Positions 13,060 through 25,460 of a stretch of DNA of 64,000 nt are shown here, piece by piece. Position 1 is the first letter of the stretch; each line of letters opens with the position of its first letter. Origin of the DNA: Eutreptiella sp. 'Long Island Sound 2002' (taxonomy: Eukaryota; Euglenozoa; Euglenophyceae; Eutreptiales; Eutreptiaceae). The stretch lies in assembly GCA_964036045.1 (NCBI GenBank), contig OZ038388.1, forward strand, positions 5,611,058-5,675,057, read 5' to 3'. The notes under the pieces are model-generated. The model was given only the letters and a program-made list of their open reading frames with translations, was not told the origin of the DNA and made no database searches. A program made the position numbers and the translations under genes.

Positions 13060-16000
13060 TGGGGGCAGTTGAAAAGGGGGTTTGAGGTGTTGGCACTGGG
13101 TGAAATATGTTTTGAGGGCATGGGGGCAGTTGAAAAGGGGGTTTGAGGTGTTGGCACTGGGTGAAATGTGTTTTGAGGGCATGGGGGCAGTTGAAAAGGG
13201 GGTTTGAGGTGTTGGCACTGTGTGAAATATGTTTTGAGGGTATGGGGTGAGTTGAAAAGGGGGTTCGACGTGTTGGCACTGGGTGAAATGTGTTTTGAGT
13301 GCATGCGGGGAGTTGAAAAGGGGGTTTGAGGTGTTGGCACTGGGTGAAATATGTTTTGAGGGCATGGGGGCAGTTGAAAAGGGGGTTTGAGGTGTTGGCA
13401 CTGGGTGAAATGTGTTTTGAGGGCATGGGGGCAGTTGAAAAGGGGGTTTGAGGTGTTGGCACTGGGTGAAATTTGTTTTGAGGGCACGGGGGGCAATTGA
13501 AAAGGGGGTTTGAGGTGTTGGCACTGGGTGAAATTTGTTTTGAGGGCATGGGGGCAGTTGAAAAGGGGGTTTGCGGTGTTGGCACTTGGTGCAATGTGTT
13601 TTGAGGGCATGGGGGCAGTTGAAAAGGGGGTTTGAGGTGTTGGCACTGGGTGAAATATGTTTTGAGGGCATGGGGGCAGTTGAAAAGGGGGTTTGAGGTG
13701 TTGGCACTGGTGGGTGAAATGTGTTTTGAGGGCATGGGGGCAGTTGAAAAGGGGGTTTGAGGTGTTGGCACTGGGTGAAATATGTTTTGAGGGCATGGGG
13801 GCAGTTGAAAAGGGGGGTGTGACGTGTTGGCACTGGGTGAAATATGTTTTGAGGGCATGGGGGCAGTTGTAAAGGGGGTTTGAGGTGTTGGCATTGTGTG
13901 AAATGTGTTTTGAGGGCATGGGGGCAGTTGAAAAGGGGGTTTGAGGTGTTGGCACGGGGTGAAATGTGTTTTGAGGGCATGGGGGCAGTTGAAAAGGGGG
14001 TTTGAGGTGTTGGCACTGGGTGTGAAATGCGTTTTGAGGGCATGGGGCAATTGAAAAGGGGGTTTGAGGTGTTGGCACTGGGTGAAATATGTTTTGAGGG
14101 CATGGGGGCAGTTGAAAAGGGGGTTTGACGTGTTGGCACTGGGTGAAATATGTTTTGAGGGCATGGGGGCAGTTGAAAAGGGGGTTTGAGGTGTTGGCAT
14201 TGGGTGAAATATGTTTGCAGGGCATGGGGGCAGTTGAAAAGGGGGTTTGACGTGTTGGCACTGGTGGGTGAAATGTGTTTTGAGGGCATGGGGGCAGTTG
14301 AAAAGGGGGTTTGAGGTGTTGGCACTGTGTGAAATATGTTTCGAGGGCATGGGGGCAGTTGAAAAGGGGGTTTGAGGTGTTGGCTTCGTGTGTAATGTGT
14401 TTTGAGGGCATGGGGTGAGTTGAAAAGGGGGTTTGAGGTGTTGGCACTGGGTGTGAAATGCGTTTTGAGGGCATGGGGCAGTTGAAAAGGGGGTTTGAGG
14501 TGTTGGCACCTGTTGCAATGGGTTTTGAGGGCATGGGGGCAGTTGAAAAGGGGGTTTGAGGTGTTGGCACTGTGTGAAATATGTTTTGAGGGCATGGGGG
14601 CAGTTGAAAAGGGGGTTTGAGGTGTTGTTACTGGGTGAAATGTGTTTTGAGGGCTTGGGGGCAGTTGAAAAGGGGGTTTGAGGTGTTGGCACTGGGTGAA
14701 ATATGTTTTGAGGGCATGGGGGCAGTTGAAAAGGGGGTTTGAGGTGTTGGCACTGGGTGAAATGTGTTTTGAGGGCATGGGGGCAGTTGAAAAGGGGGTT
14801 TGAGGTGTTGGCACTGTGTGAAATATGTTTTGAGGGTATGGGGTGAGTTGAAAAGGGGGTTCGACGTGTTGGCACTGGGTGAAATGTGTTTTGAGTGCAT
14901 GCGGGGAGTTGAAAAGGGGGTTTGAGGTGTTGGCACTGGGTGAAATATGTTTTGAGGGCATGGGGGCAGTTGAAAAGGGGGTTTGAGGTGTTGGCACTGG
15001 GTGAAATGTGTTTTGAGGGCATGGGGGCAGTTGAAAAGGGGGTTTGAGGTGTTGGCACTGGGTGAAATTTGTTTTGAGGGCACGGGGGGCAATTGAAAAG
15101 GGGGTTTGAGGTGTTGGCACTGGGTGAAATTTGTTTTGAGGGCATGGGGGCAGTTGAAAAGGGGGTTTGCGGTGTTGGCACTTGGTGCAATGTGTTTTGA
15201 GGGCATGGGGGCAGTTGAAAAGGGGGTTTGAGGTGTTGGCACTGGGTGAAATATGTTTTGAGGGCATGGGGGCAGTTGAAAAGGGGGTTTGAGGTGTTGG
15301 CACTGGTGGGTGAAATGTGTTTTGAGGGCATGGGGGCAGTTGAAAAGGGGGTTTGAGGTGTTGGCACTGGGTGAAATATGTTTTGAGGGCATGGGGGCAG
15401 TTGAAAAGGGGGGTGTGACGTGTTGGCACTGGGTGAAATATGTTTTGAGGGCATGGGGGCAGTTGTAAAGGGGGTTTGAGGTGTTGGCATTGTGTGAAAT
15501 GTGTTTTGAGGGCATGGGGGCAGTTGAAAAGGGGGTTTGAGGTGTTGGCACGGGGTGAAATGTGTTTTGAGGGCATGGGGGCAGTTGAAAAGGGGGTTTG
15601 AGGTGTTGGCACTGGGTGTGAAATGCGTTTTGAGGGCATGGGGCAATTGAAAAGGGGGTTTGAGGTGTTGGCACTGGGTGAAATATGTTTTGAGGGCATG
15701 GGGGCAGTTGAAAAGGGGGTTTGACGTGTTGGCACTGGGTGAAATATGTTTTGAGGGCATGGGGGCAGTTGAAAAGGGGGTTTGAGGTGTTGGCATTGGG
15801 TGAAATATGTTTGCAGGGCATGGGGGCAGTTGAAAAGGGGGTTTGACGTGTTGGCACTGGTGGGTGAAATGTGTTTTGAGGGCATGGGGGCAGTTGAAAA
15901 GGGGGTTTGAGGTGTTGGCACTGTGTGAAATATGTTTCGAGGGCATGGGGGCAGTTGAAAAGGGGGTTTGAGGTGTTGGCTTCGTGTGTAATGTGTTTTG

Positions 16001-16260
16001 AGGGCATGGGGTGAGTTGAAAAGGGGGTTTGAGGTGTTGGCACTGGGTGTGAAATGCGTTTTGAGGGCATGGGGCAGTTGAAAAGGGGGTTTGAGGTGTT
16101 GGCACCTGTTGCAATGGGTTTTGAGGGCATGGGGGCAGTTGAAAAGGGGGTTTGAGGTGTTGGCACTGTGTGAAATATGTTTTGAGGGCATGGGGGCAGT
16201 TGAAAAGGGGGTTTGAGGTGTTGTTACTGGGTGAAATGTGTTTTGAGGGCTTGGGGGCAG
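13060..16260. repeat. Higher-order tandem duplication, 26 units, offset 1,596 bp
   Basis: Three rare variants recur at exactly 1,596 bp: gcatgcgggg at 13,301 and 14,897, tgttgcaatg at 14,511 and 16,107, and gggcttgggg at 14,651 and 16,247. The units between them appear identical by eye, including the small indels. After about 16,390 the copies diverge. Confidence 0.88.
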
Positions 16261-16499
16261 TTGAAAAGGGGGTTTGAGGTGTTGGCACTGGGTGAAATAT
16301 GTTTTGAGGGCATGGGGGCAGTTGAAAAGGGGGTTTGAGGTGTTGGCACTGGGTGAAATGTGTTTTGAGGGCATGGGGGCAGTTGAAAAGGGGGCTTGAG
16401 GTGTTGGCACTGTGTGAAATGTGTTTTGAGGGCATGGGGGCAGTTGAAAAGGGGGTTTGAGGTGTTGGCACTGGTGGGTGAAATGTGTTTTGAGGGCAT

Positions 16500-18300
16500 G
16501 GGGGCAGTTGCAAAGGGGGTTTGAGGTGTTGGCACTGGGTGAAATATGTTTTGAGGGCATGGGGGCAGTTGAAAAGGGGGTTTGAGGTGTTGGCACTGGG
16601 TGAAATATGTTTTGAGGGCATGGGGGCAGTTGAAAAGGGGGTTTGAGGTGTTGGCATTGGGTGAAATATGTTTTGAGGGCATGGGGGCAGTTGAAAAGGG
16701 GGTTTGAGGTGTTGGCACTGGTGGGTGAAATGTGTTTTGAGGGCATGGGGGCAAATGGAAAGGGGCCTTGACGTGTTGGCACTAGGTGAAATATGTTTTG
16801 AGGGCATGGGGGCAGTTGAAAAGGGGGTTTGAGGTGTTGGCACCGTGTGAAATATGTTTTGAGGGCATGGGGGCAGTTGAAAAGGGGGTTTGACGTGTTG
16901 GCAATGGTGGATGAAATATGTTTTGAGGGCATGAGGGCAGTTGAAAAGGGGGTTTGAGGTGTTGGCACTTGGTGCAATGTGTTTTGAGGGCATGGGGGCA
17001 GTTGAAAAGGGCGTTTGAGGTGTTGGCACTGTGTGAAATATGTTTTGAGGGCATGGGGGCAGTTGAAAAGGGGGTTTGAGGTGTTGTTACTGGGTGAAAT
17101 GTGTTTTGAGGGCATGGGGGCAGTTGAAAAGGGGGTTTGAGGTGTTGGCACTGGTGGGTGAAATGTGTTTTGAGGGCATGGGGGCAGTTGAAAAGGGGGT
17201 TTGAGGTGTTGGCACTGGGTGAAATATGTTTCGAGGGCATGGGGCAGTTGAAAAGGGGGTTTGAGGTGTTGGCACTGGGTGAAATATGTTTCGAGGGCAT
17301 GGGGGCAGTTGAAAAGGGGGTTTGAGGTGTTGGCACTGGGTGAAATATGTTTTGAGGGCATGGGGGCAGTTGAAAAGGGGGTTTGAGGTGTTGGCACTGG
17401 GTGAAATATGTTTCGAGGGCATGGGGGCAGTTGAAAAGGGGGTTTGAGGTGTTGGCACTGGGTGAAATATGTTTCGAGGGCATGGGGGCAGTTGCAAAGG
17501 GGGTTTGAGGTGTTGGCACTGGGTGAAATATGTTTTGAGGGCATGGGGGCAGTTGAAAAGGGGGTTTGAGGTGTTGGCACTGGGTGAAATATGTTTTGAG
17601 GGCATGGGGGCAGTTGAAAAGGGGGTTTGAGGTGTTGGCATTGGGTGAAATATGTTTTGAGGGCATGGGGGCAGTTGAAAAGGGGGTTTGAGGTGTTGGC
17701 ACTGGTGGGTGAAATGTGTTTTGAGGGCATGGGGGCAAATGGAAAGGGGCCTTGACGTGTTGGCACTAGGTGAAATATGTTTTGAGGGCATGGGGGCAGT
17801 TGAAAAGGGGGTTTGAGGTGTTGGCACCGTGTGAAATATGTTTTGAGGGCATGGGGGCAGTTGAAAAGGGGGTTTGACGTGTTGGCAATGGTGGATGAAA
17901 TATGTTTTGAGGGCATGAGGGCAGTTGAAAAGGGGGTTTGAGGTGTTGGCACTTGGTGCAATGTGTTTTGAGGGCATGGGGGCAGTTGAAAAGGGCGTTT
18001 GAGGTGTTGGCACTGTGTGAAATATGTTTTGAGGGCATGGGGGCAGTTGAAAAGGGGGTTTGAGGTGTTGTTACTGGGTGAAATGTGTTTTGAGGGCATG
18101 GGGGCAGTTGAAAAGGGGGTTTGAGGTGTTGGCACTGGTGGGTGAAATGTGTTTTGAGGGCATGGGGGCAGTTGAAAAGGGGGTTTGAGGTGTTGGCACT
18201 GGGTGAAATATGTTTCGAGGGCATGGGGCAGTTGAAAAGGGGGTTTGAGGTGTTGGCACTGGGTGAAATATGTTTCGAGGGCATGGGGGCAGTTGAAAAG
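16500..18300. repeat. Higher-order tandem duplication, 16 units, offset 984 bp
   Basis: The variants cagttgcaaa (16,505 and 17,489) and gcaaatggaa (16,751 and 17,735) are 984 bp apart. The ggcaatggtgg and gttgttactgg variants and the short cgagggcatggggcag unit occur in the same order in both copies. The copies diverge after about 17,330 and 18,314. Confidence 0.85.
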
Positions 18301-20060
18301 GGGGTTTGAGGTGTTGGCACTGGGTGAATTGCGTTTTGAGGGCATGGGGGCAGTTGAAAAGGGGGTTTGAGGTGTTGGCACTGGTGGGTGAAATGTGTTT
18401 TGAGGGCATGGGGGCAGTTGAAAAGGGGGTTTGAGGTGTTGGCACTGGGTGAAATGTGTTTTCAGGGCATGGGGGCAGTTGAAAAGGGGGTTTGAGGTGT
18501 TGGCACTGGGTGAAATATGTTTTGAGGGCATGGGGGCAGTTGAAAAGGGGGTTTGAGGTGTTGGCACTGGGTGAAATATGTTTCGAGGGCATGGGGGCAG
18601 TTGAAAAGGGGGTTTGAGGTGTTGGCACTGGGTGAAATATGTTTTGAGGGCATGGGGGCAGTTGAAAAGGGGGTTTGAGGTGTTGGCATTGGGTGAAATA
18701 TGTTTTGAGGGCATGGGGGCAGTTGAAAAGGGGGTTTGAGGTGTTGGCACCGGGTGAAATGTGTTTTGAGGGCATGGGGGCAGTTGAAAAGGGGGCTTGA
18801 GGTGTTGGCACTGTGTGAAATGTGTTTTGAGGGCATGGGGGGAGTTGAAAAGGGGGTTTGAGGTGTTGGCACTGGGTGAAATATGTTTTGAGGGCATGGG
18901 GGCAGTTGAAAAGGGGGTTTGAGGTGTTGGCACTGGGTGAATTGCGTTTTGAGGGCATGGGGGCAGTTGAAAAGCGGGTTTGAGGTGTTGGCACTGGTGG
19001 GTGAATTGCGTTTTGAGGGCATGGGGGCAGTTGAAAAGGGGGTTTGAGGTGTTGGCACTGGGTGAAATTTGTTTTGAGGGCATGGGGGCAGTTGAAAAGG
19101 GGGTTTGAGGTGTTGGCACTGGGTGAAATATGTTTTGAGGGCATGGGGGCAGTTGAAAAGGGGGTTTGAGGTGTTGGCACTGGGTCAATTGCGTTTTGAG
19201 GGCATGGGGGCAGTTGAAAAGGGGGTTTGAGGTGTTGGCACTGGGTGAAATATGTTTTGAGGGCATGGGGGCAGTTGAAAAGGGGGTTTGAGGTGTTGGC
19301 ACTGGGTGAATTGCGTTTTGAGGGCATGGGGGGAGTTGAAAAGGGGGTTTGAGGTGTTGGCACTGGTCGGTGAATTGCCTTTTGAGGGCATGGGGGCAGT
19401 TGAAAAGGGGGTTTGAGGTGTTGGCACTGGGTGAAATTTGTTTTGAGGGCATGGGGGCCGTTGAAAAGGGGGTTTGAGGTGTTGGCACTGCGTGAAGTAT
19501 GTTTTGAGGGCATGGGGGCAGTTGAAAAGGGGGTTTGACGTGTTGGCACTGGTGGGTGAAATGTGTTTTGAGGGCATAGGGGCAGTTGAAAAGGGGGTTT
19601 GAGGTGTTGTTACTGGTTTAACTGTGTTTTGAGGGCATGGGGGCAGTTGAAAAGGGGGTTTGAGGTGTTGGCACTGGGTGAAATATGTTTTGAGGGCATG
19701 GGGGGAGTTGAAAAGGGGGGTTTGAGGTGTTGGCACTGGGTGAAATATGTTTTGAGGGCATGGGGGCAGTTGAAAAGGGGGTTTGAGGTGTTGGCATTCG
19801 GTGAAATATGTTTTGAGGGCATGGGGGCAGTTGAAAAGGGGGTTTGAGGTGTTGGCACGGGGTGAAATGTGTTTTGAGGGCATGGGGTGAGTTGAAAAGG
19901 GGGTTTGCGGTGTTGGCACTGGGTGTGAAATGCGTTTTGAGGGCATGGGGGCAGTTGAAAAGGGGGTTTGAGGTGTTGGCACTGGGTGAAATATGTTTTG
20001 AGGGCATGGGGGCAGTTGAAAAGGGGGTTTGAGGTGTTGGCACTGGGTGAAATGTGTTTT

Positions 20061-23000
20061 TACTCGCCTGCTTGACCCACCCAACACCCAGTTCTAATCA
20101 TTTGATGGGCCAGTCGCTATGGAGGAACTGCCTTCATTGGAAAACAAGACACGCCAGCGGTCCCCCTCCCTCCCCTTGTCACCCTACTCAAGCAAAGCCC
20201 TGAGGGTTCGGACCCCATGGTCTGTAGACGGTGCCTACGTGCACCCGCAACAACATCGTAGCTGTAGTGGCGGAGCAATTTTTTTTGGCTTTCCAGATCC
20301 AGCTGAAATGGAGTTGTTTTTTTTTTTGGCAACTCAGAACTGCCCAAAATGGGTTTGTGCCGGCTGGACCCAAAGACGGCTTGGAACTGAGCACCACAAT
20401 ATCAGGATCTTTGGGAGACATGGCTGAAGCTCCACAGGTGGGCTGTGGGAAAAACTGGTTGGATATGATGCGATTTCAATACTGGTTTGTGGTCTTGGGA
20501 ATCTGCCCCGCAACAGCAAGGGGTAATTTTCATGCCATAGAGGGGTAAGATTTCCACACCAGAAAGGGAGCACAATTTTGACCCCAAATTCCCACAGCTT
20601 CCTGTGTTGCAACCAGATGTGGAAAATGGGACAGAAACAAGGCCTACACATAAGATACTCAGTACGCGAGCAAGCGAGGCTAAGGCAACTGCGTAACCAG
20701 TGGTCAAATCCATTTGTTGATATTGGTGATTGTCCACTGCTTTGTGTTATTTGCCCAGCTTACAAGAAACTTGCAAGAGCTGAGGGCAAAAAGTGGAGCA
20801 GAGCCAGCGGCAACGACGTGTGCAAGTTCTTTGCAGTGCGAGAGCACAAGAAAGTATGTATCTTGTGTTCTAGTGGTCTGTGTTTGCATACCGGTACCCA
20901 TCATGTGCGCGTCAGGCGCTGGTTGCAGGTGAGTGACCCCCCGCCCCCCTTTTACCCAAGCTCTGCCCGGGCCTCGAAAAACACCAACACGACAATGGCA
21001 ACTGTGAGCGACAGGGCGCATGGTGTCCCTTATCCCAAAGCCACCAGAGGTCTGCGCAACACCATCAGCTTGAAGTGGTGGGTGGGTGGGTGGGGGGGGG
21101 GGGGTTCCCTTCATGTACTCAATGACTGCAACATCATCCTCATGCTCGCCCTTGATTGTAGCAGGCCACAGAGGCGTTCTTGACTGACATGTTTAAAAGT
21201 ATGGTGGTCTTTGTTTCGCTTGCTTTCCATTTGAAGCTTGAACAACGCTCTGGGAACCAATCGATTTGGTGCGCTTGTTTGTCTGCTTTGTTCATGTTTA
21301 TGTGTTTGGCTTTGGCATCAAACCACGTGCTCTTGCTCTGCAGGTTGTACTGTGTATGCTGCACATGCAAAGCGCGCTACCATCAAGCCTGAGGACATGA
21401 AGTTGGCTGCTGCGAAGGGATCAGGTCTCCATTAAATGAAAATAACCTGTTGTATTGTATGGTTTTAATGAGCCACGACGTCTGTCTGGTTACCACATTG
21501 ACCATTCATGAGATCTGGGATCACAGTTCCAACCCTGCTTCTGCTTAAGACAGCTCAGTCTTGCACACAGATCTTCACCTGTTAGCAGACCCCCCCCCCC
21601 CCTCCTCCTGGCCTCAGCCATTTCCCCATGATGATACACTTATGCTTTTGTGTAAGTCCTTGACTTGAACTCCACCTGCCAAATTTCATTTCTACTGCCC
21701 CCAGATGAGAGTTTTTTGCATTCCCTACCCCTCCTGAATGGGATTTGTGCTTTTCTGGCAGCTGATAGTTTTTGCCTATCTTGCCCCCACCGCATGCAAT
21801 TGCTGACAGTCGGCTGACAGCCCCCCCACCCCCCCCCCCACTGTACGGGACTTCTGCATTCTTTCTCGAAACCGGAGGCGTCAGCAGATACCACTACTAC
21901 GGTGTGCACTTCATGTGACTTCACAAGCCAACAATCAACAAAAAACTCTGGACTGAATGTGGTGTGGGTGGGTGGATAGGAATGGTTTCCCCCAAACCTC
22001 ACGTGTATTTGTGCCCTGAGCACCGCATCACAGGAGCATGGCAGTTGGATGGTGAATGTCTGGTGGAGATGCGCACTCACTGAGAGTTTCCAATAAAGAC
22101 TTAACTGGCAGTGCAGAGTGCTGAAGTTCACAGAATTTTGGACCAATTAGTTGAATTCGTTGCATCATACACATCTGCTCTTCCTCTACAATCTTCTATT
22201 TGTCCATACTCAATTTCTCTTCAGCCATGTGTCAACCCCCCCCCCCCCCCCACAACGATTCACCCCGATTTGTTGTTCAGTGGGTTGCAGGATTGGACAC
22301 CAGAAAAAGGCATTTTATGGGTGGGAATTCTTCAGCTGACATACTTCAGTGTCACAGTGGTCTGGCCCCCCATGCATTTGTTTTGTTTGTTAACAGATCC
22401 GCACTGAGTTCTGGTGGCAAAGTGTGCTGCTTGTTTGAGCCAGGGGTCAGAATTGACAGCACAGACCTTGGTGGATCTCAGCAAGCGCTAATTGCAGAAC
22501 GACACCCTCACCTTTCGACGGACGACAAATTGTGTACACTGTGTGTCCATTACCTCAAACCGTGTCCTTTCTTTGCGAAAACATCACCAAGAATAACATT
22601 GCCTGCAACACCAGAATCACTTGCCCAATCAACCACCGCTGTTACTCCTGCCAAGAACAAACCCGACTGAACCAAGACAGCCTGGAGCCCGCAAACATAT
22701 TGCAAAGAATGTGACTGTGGACGTCTCTTATGATTCACAGATTGGGTATTTGCTTGCAATGATCAATGGTGATGTCAACAAGCGTATTCCCTCTTGGGCA
22801 TTGTAGCCACAGACAGTGTTTCTGGAAATAATTTGGCAGCTTTTGCAATTGTGTTGCACTTTTTGCATCTGAACTTGCCGCAGGGGGCCCTCGTGAGTGA
22901 AAAAATTTCCCCCACTTCGGGGGGTTGATGCGTTTGCACTTGTGAGGAGTCCCCCAGTGGGGTGAGAAAGCATTTGCTTTGTGGGACGTGGACATTGAGG

Positions 23001-24845
23001 TGCTGAATGGTTTCTGACCGTGCGCGATTTCCGCCGTGTGCTTGTTGATTTCATTATTTTCAGAGGTTGAAACCATTGGCGAGGGTGAAAACCAACAAGG
23101 CAGATTCATTTTGCAGACTGAACCAAATGCGGGAACCAGCGATCAATTGCGGGCATTTGCAAGTGTTGTGCGTTGAGTTCACTGGACCGGGTCAAGGGAT
23201 TAAGGCAATCAACAGATCAGAGCACTGGCGGCGGCGGTGGTGGAAGACAGAATTGCAGTGGGACCGTAATTAGCAAGCAATGGTCCCGATATGGAGGTGG
23301 ACACGCTGCTAGTACCACCACTGAGGGCAAGAATCCTGAGTAACTCGCAATGTTCTCGTAAGCCCTATGAGAGAACTAGCAATCAACCATGGGCTGCTGA
23401 GAGTGTTGTGCCCTGAGCTTAGTCGGCCAGCCTCAAATCGAACCAGTAAATAGCCAAACTTGTGATTAGTGCACTGGCGAAGCAGGTGGTGGAGGGTAGA
23501 ATTTGAGTTCAATTGCATGCGTGGCATGCTGGGCCTCTGTGGCAAGTTGCCAGGCTAGGTTAAAGGTTGTTAAAAACAGCAAACATGGAGCAATTAGCAA
23601 GCAGTGTGACGGTGGCAGCAGAATTTCGCAATTATGGCAAGCTGATTTGGCCAAATTGTGCAACCATCATTCTTTTGCATCAGGACATGGCATAGTGGAG
23701 TGCTCGCCAATGCCGCCCAGGGACCCAACTGCAGTCATTTTTGATTGGTTGATGCCTTTGCATTACACATCTGAACACCATTGGACACGGGTACCACATA
23801 GGTACTACCAAGATGCAAGGTATAGTGCCTTTGTTATGGAGCATAAAAAAAAAGAAACCATGGCCAGCCCTTTGTCCAGTGTCCAGTCATTAATTTCCCA
23901 CAATTAGTAGTTCATTAAAATGATAGCAATTGTTCATCAGCTGCCAAGAATTGACAACAACCATGTATCGGACCACTCTGCGGATGCAGGGACAGCCAAG
24001 GCATTGTGCGATATATTTGTTTGGAGTGAAAAAGCCAATTTTTTTTTGTGGTGGGACAAAGTAGTGAATACAAGAGTGTTGGGCTATACCATACAAGATA
24101 TTGCAGCACTGTATGGTATGGATACCATGCCGATACCGTACAATACATATGCTGTATGGTACCAATTTTCATATCTTTGGACCGTAAGGCTCCATTGCAA
24201 TTTGATGTGTTACTTGAATTATTGATGCGCCAATTGGACTACGAATTTGTATTCATTTTTGGTTGATTATTTACTTTGTGAATTTGGGGATAGGATTTTT
24301 TGTGCATTTTGCGTACTGCTTGATGCATCATTTTCATCCAAAGTCTGATGCAACACAACGGGCAATGATGCTGTATGGAACAATTGTATTCTGGTGGTGT
24401 CCGAAAGTTCAATGAATGCGAATCTTCTAAAGTAAGGCAGATGAAGTGCACTTTTGTGGTTTCTCCCGCAACCAATGGAATTGATGGTAGAAAAGGTTGT
24501 GTTGATTGCTATGTGATTGGTGCCAATACAAAATGTTAATTGTTATACGCATGTATTTGGCTTTAAGTGCTTGCTGCATGGTTCTTTGGCTAAGGCATTA
24601 GGAAAAAAGGTTGATTGAAAAAGATAGCACAAGAGGCTCAAGAATAAAAATGCCCAATCAAAGCAAAAGCACAGTTTTCATCGCGGTTTCAAAGTAGAGG
24701 CAGTGATGTTGTTTGCAAAACAAAATTACACCCAAGTTGCATGCTTATAAGAGCTTCAAATTCACATTTTTGAAACGAAGTATTTTGTTAATTGACGTTG
24801 GTCACAAAGCAAACATTGAAGCAAAGGAAACAAATGTCTAGTAGA
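20061..24845. other. Non-coding, repeat-poor spacer; no gene recognised
   Basis: I see no conserved protein, tRNA or rRNA here. The longest ORFs (168 codons on the minus strand near 21,640-22,146, and 201 codons on the plus strand near 20,578-21,183) lack domain-like composition and run through homopolymers. Long poly(C)/poly(G) runs stand out at 21,092-21,104 (13 G after a GTGG repeat), 21,590-21,602 (13 C), 21,821-21,839 (7 C, A, 11 C) and 22,236-22,251 (16 C). Composition becomes AT-richer to the right. Confidence 0.6.
24083..24163. repeat. Short inverted-repeat (hairpin) element
   Basis: A perfect palindrome, ATGGTAT-GG-ATACCAT, lies at 24,113-24,128. Outer arms near 24,084 (gctataccatac) and 24,151 (gctgtatggtacc) are imperfect reverse complements. 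The whole can fold into one long stem of alternating TAC/GTA motifs. It could be a small MITE-like element, but no second copy or target duplication is visible. Confidence 0.45.
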
Positions 24846-24849
24846 CTTT

Positions 24850-25460
24850 CTAAAGCGCAATGCAACTTTTGGGTTGTTGGTAATGTTCCAAGAATGATAC
24901 GGAGCGGATGTTGAAATGATGCGAAACAACAAGCACAAAGTGAAAAACACGTAGGTTTGTTTTAGCTCCCCGAAAGACACGGACGGTGCTCCTCCCGAGC
25001 AAAATTGCTCTTCAGGAGCAATAGTGGTTCCTTCCAAGATCAATGATTGAAACAAACGACTTGGTTCACTTAAAAAATTTTGGAGGAAACCTCTAGTTGA
25101 ACCTCCAAAGCTAACAAAAATGCAACTTTGATCTGCCTTGTTGGCAATCTTGCATGCACGATGGGCACCGTGTACGAAAAAGTACACATAAGTAATCAAA
25201 AAGTGGGAATAAGTCTTTTTGTTTTGGTTCCCGAGGGCCGCTTTTGTTCGGAAGCAGAACCGTTTCCAAGGAGTAGAGGTGGTGTTCTTCAGGATCAATG
25301 ATGTAGACATTAGGAAAGCCTGTAGGAGTCCAAAAATGCGACTTTTATCCAAGTTGCTGGTAACTTTGCAGCCACAATGGGCACTCTTTGTAGAAAATAT
25401 GCAAAGTACTCAGCTAAAAGTGAAAAAAATAACCTTTTTCTGTTTTGGCTCCTCAGGAGC
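24850..25460. repeat. Degenerate tandem repeat of about 230-270 bp, three partial copies
   Basis: Three segments share the order: aatgcaactttt-like motif, ttgttggtaa-like motif, cacaatgggcac-like motif, an aaagtgaaaaa stretch, then a tttttgttttggctcc end. They lie at roughly 24,850-24,990, 25,115-25,240 and 25,330-25,455, and divergence is high. The end of each copy carries a GCTCC motif, and the last copy runs straight into the GCTCCT palindromic minisatellite. Confidence 0.55.

Larger units (their letters stand above)
1..20060. repeat. 61-bp tandem satellite array (about 329 units, continues left of the window)
   Basis: A unit of 61 bp repeats without interruption; for example the ttt of the gggggttt motif recurs at 4,926 and 4,987. 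A typical unit has about 27 G, 4 C, 13 A and 17 T on the plus strand, so the skew toward G is extreme over 20 kb. Units vary by substitutions and a few recurrent indels: +3 bases in actggtgggtg, +2 in gggtgtgaaa, and loss of one G before cagttg. Because 61 is not a multiple of three and the minus-strand consensus has no stop in any frame, the translation repeats every 61 residues and gives minus-strand ORFs of up to 2,673 codons. These look like a by-product of the repeat. There is no start context, codon bias or non-repeat domain, so I call it non-coding satellite DNA. Confidence 0.97.

Noticed and set aside
11467-19488. 2,673-codon minus-strand ORF in the satellite (and the 1,583- and 1,578-codon ORFs nearby)
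   Set aside because: It is a by-product of a 61-bp repeat whose minus strand lacks stops in every frame. There is no unique domain, start context or termination logic, and overlapping frames are equally open.
1-20060. CRISPR array
   Set aside because: The repeats are directly contiguous with no unique spacers, and the context is eukaryotic retroelements.
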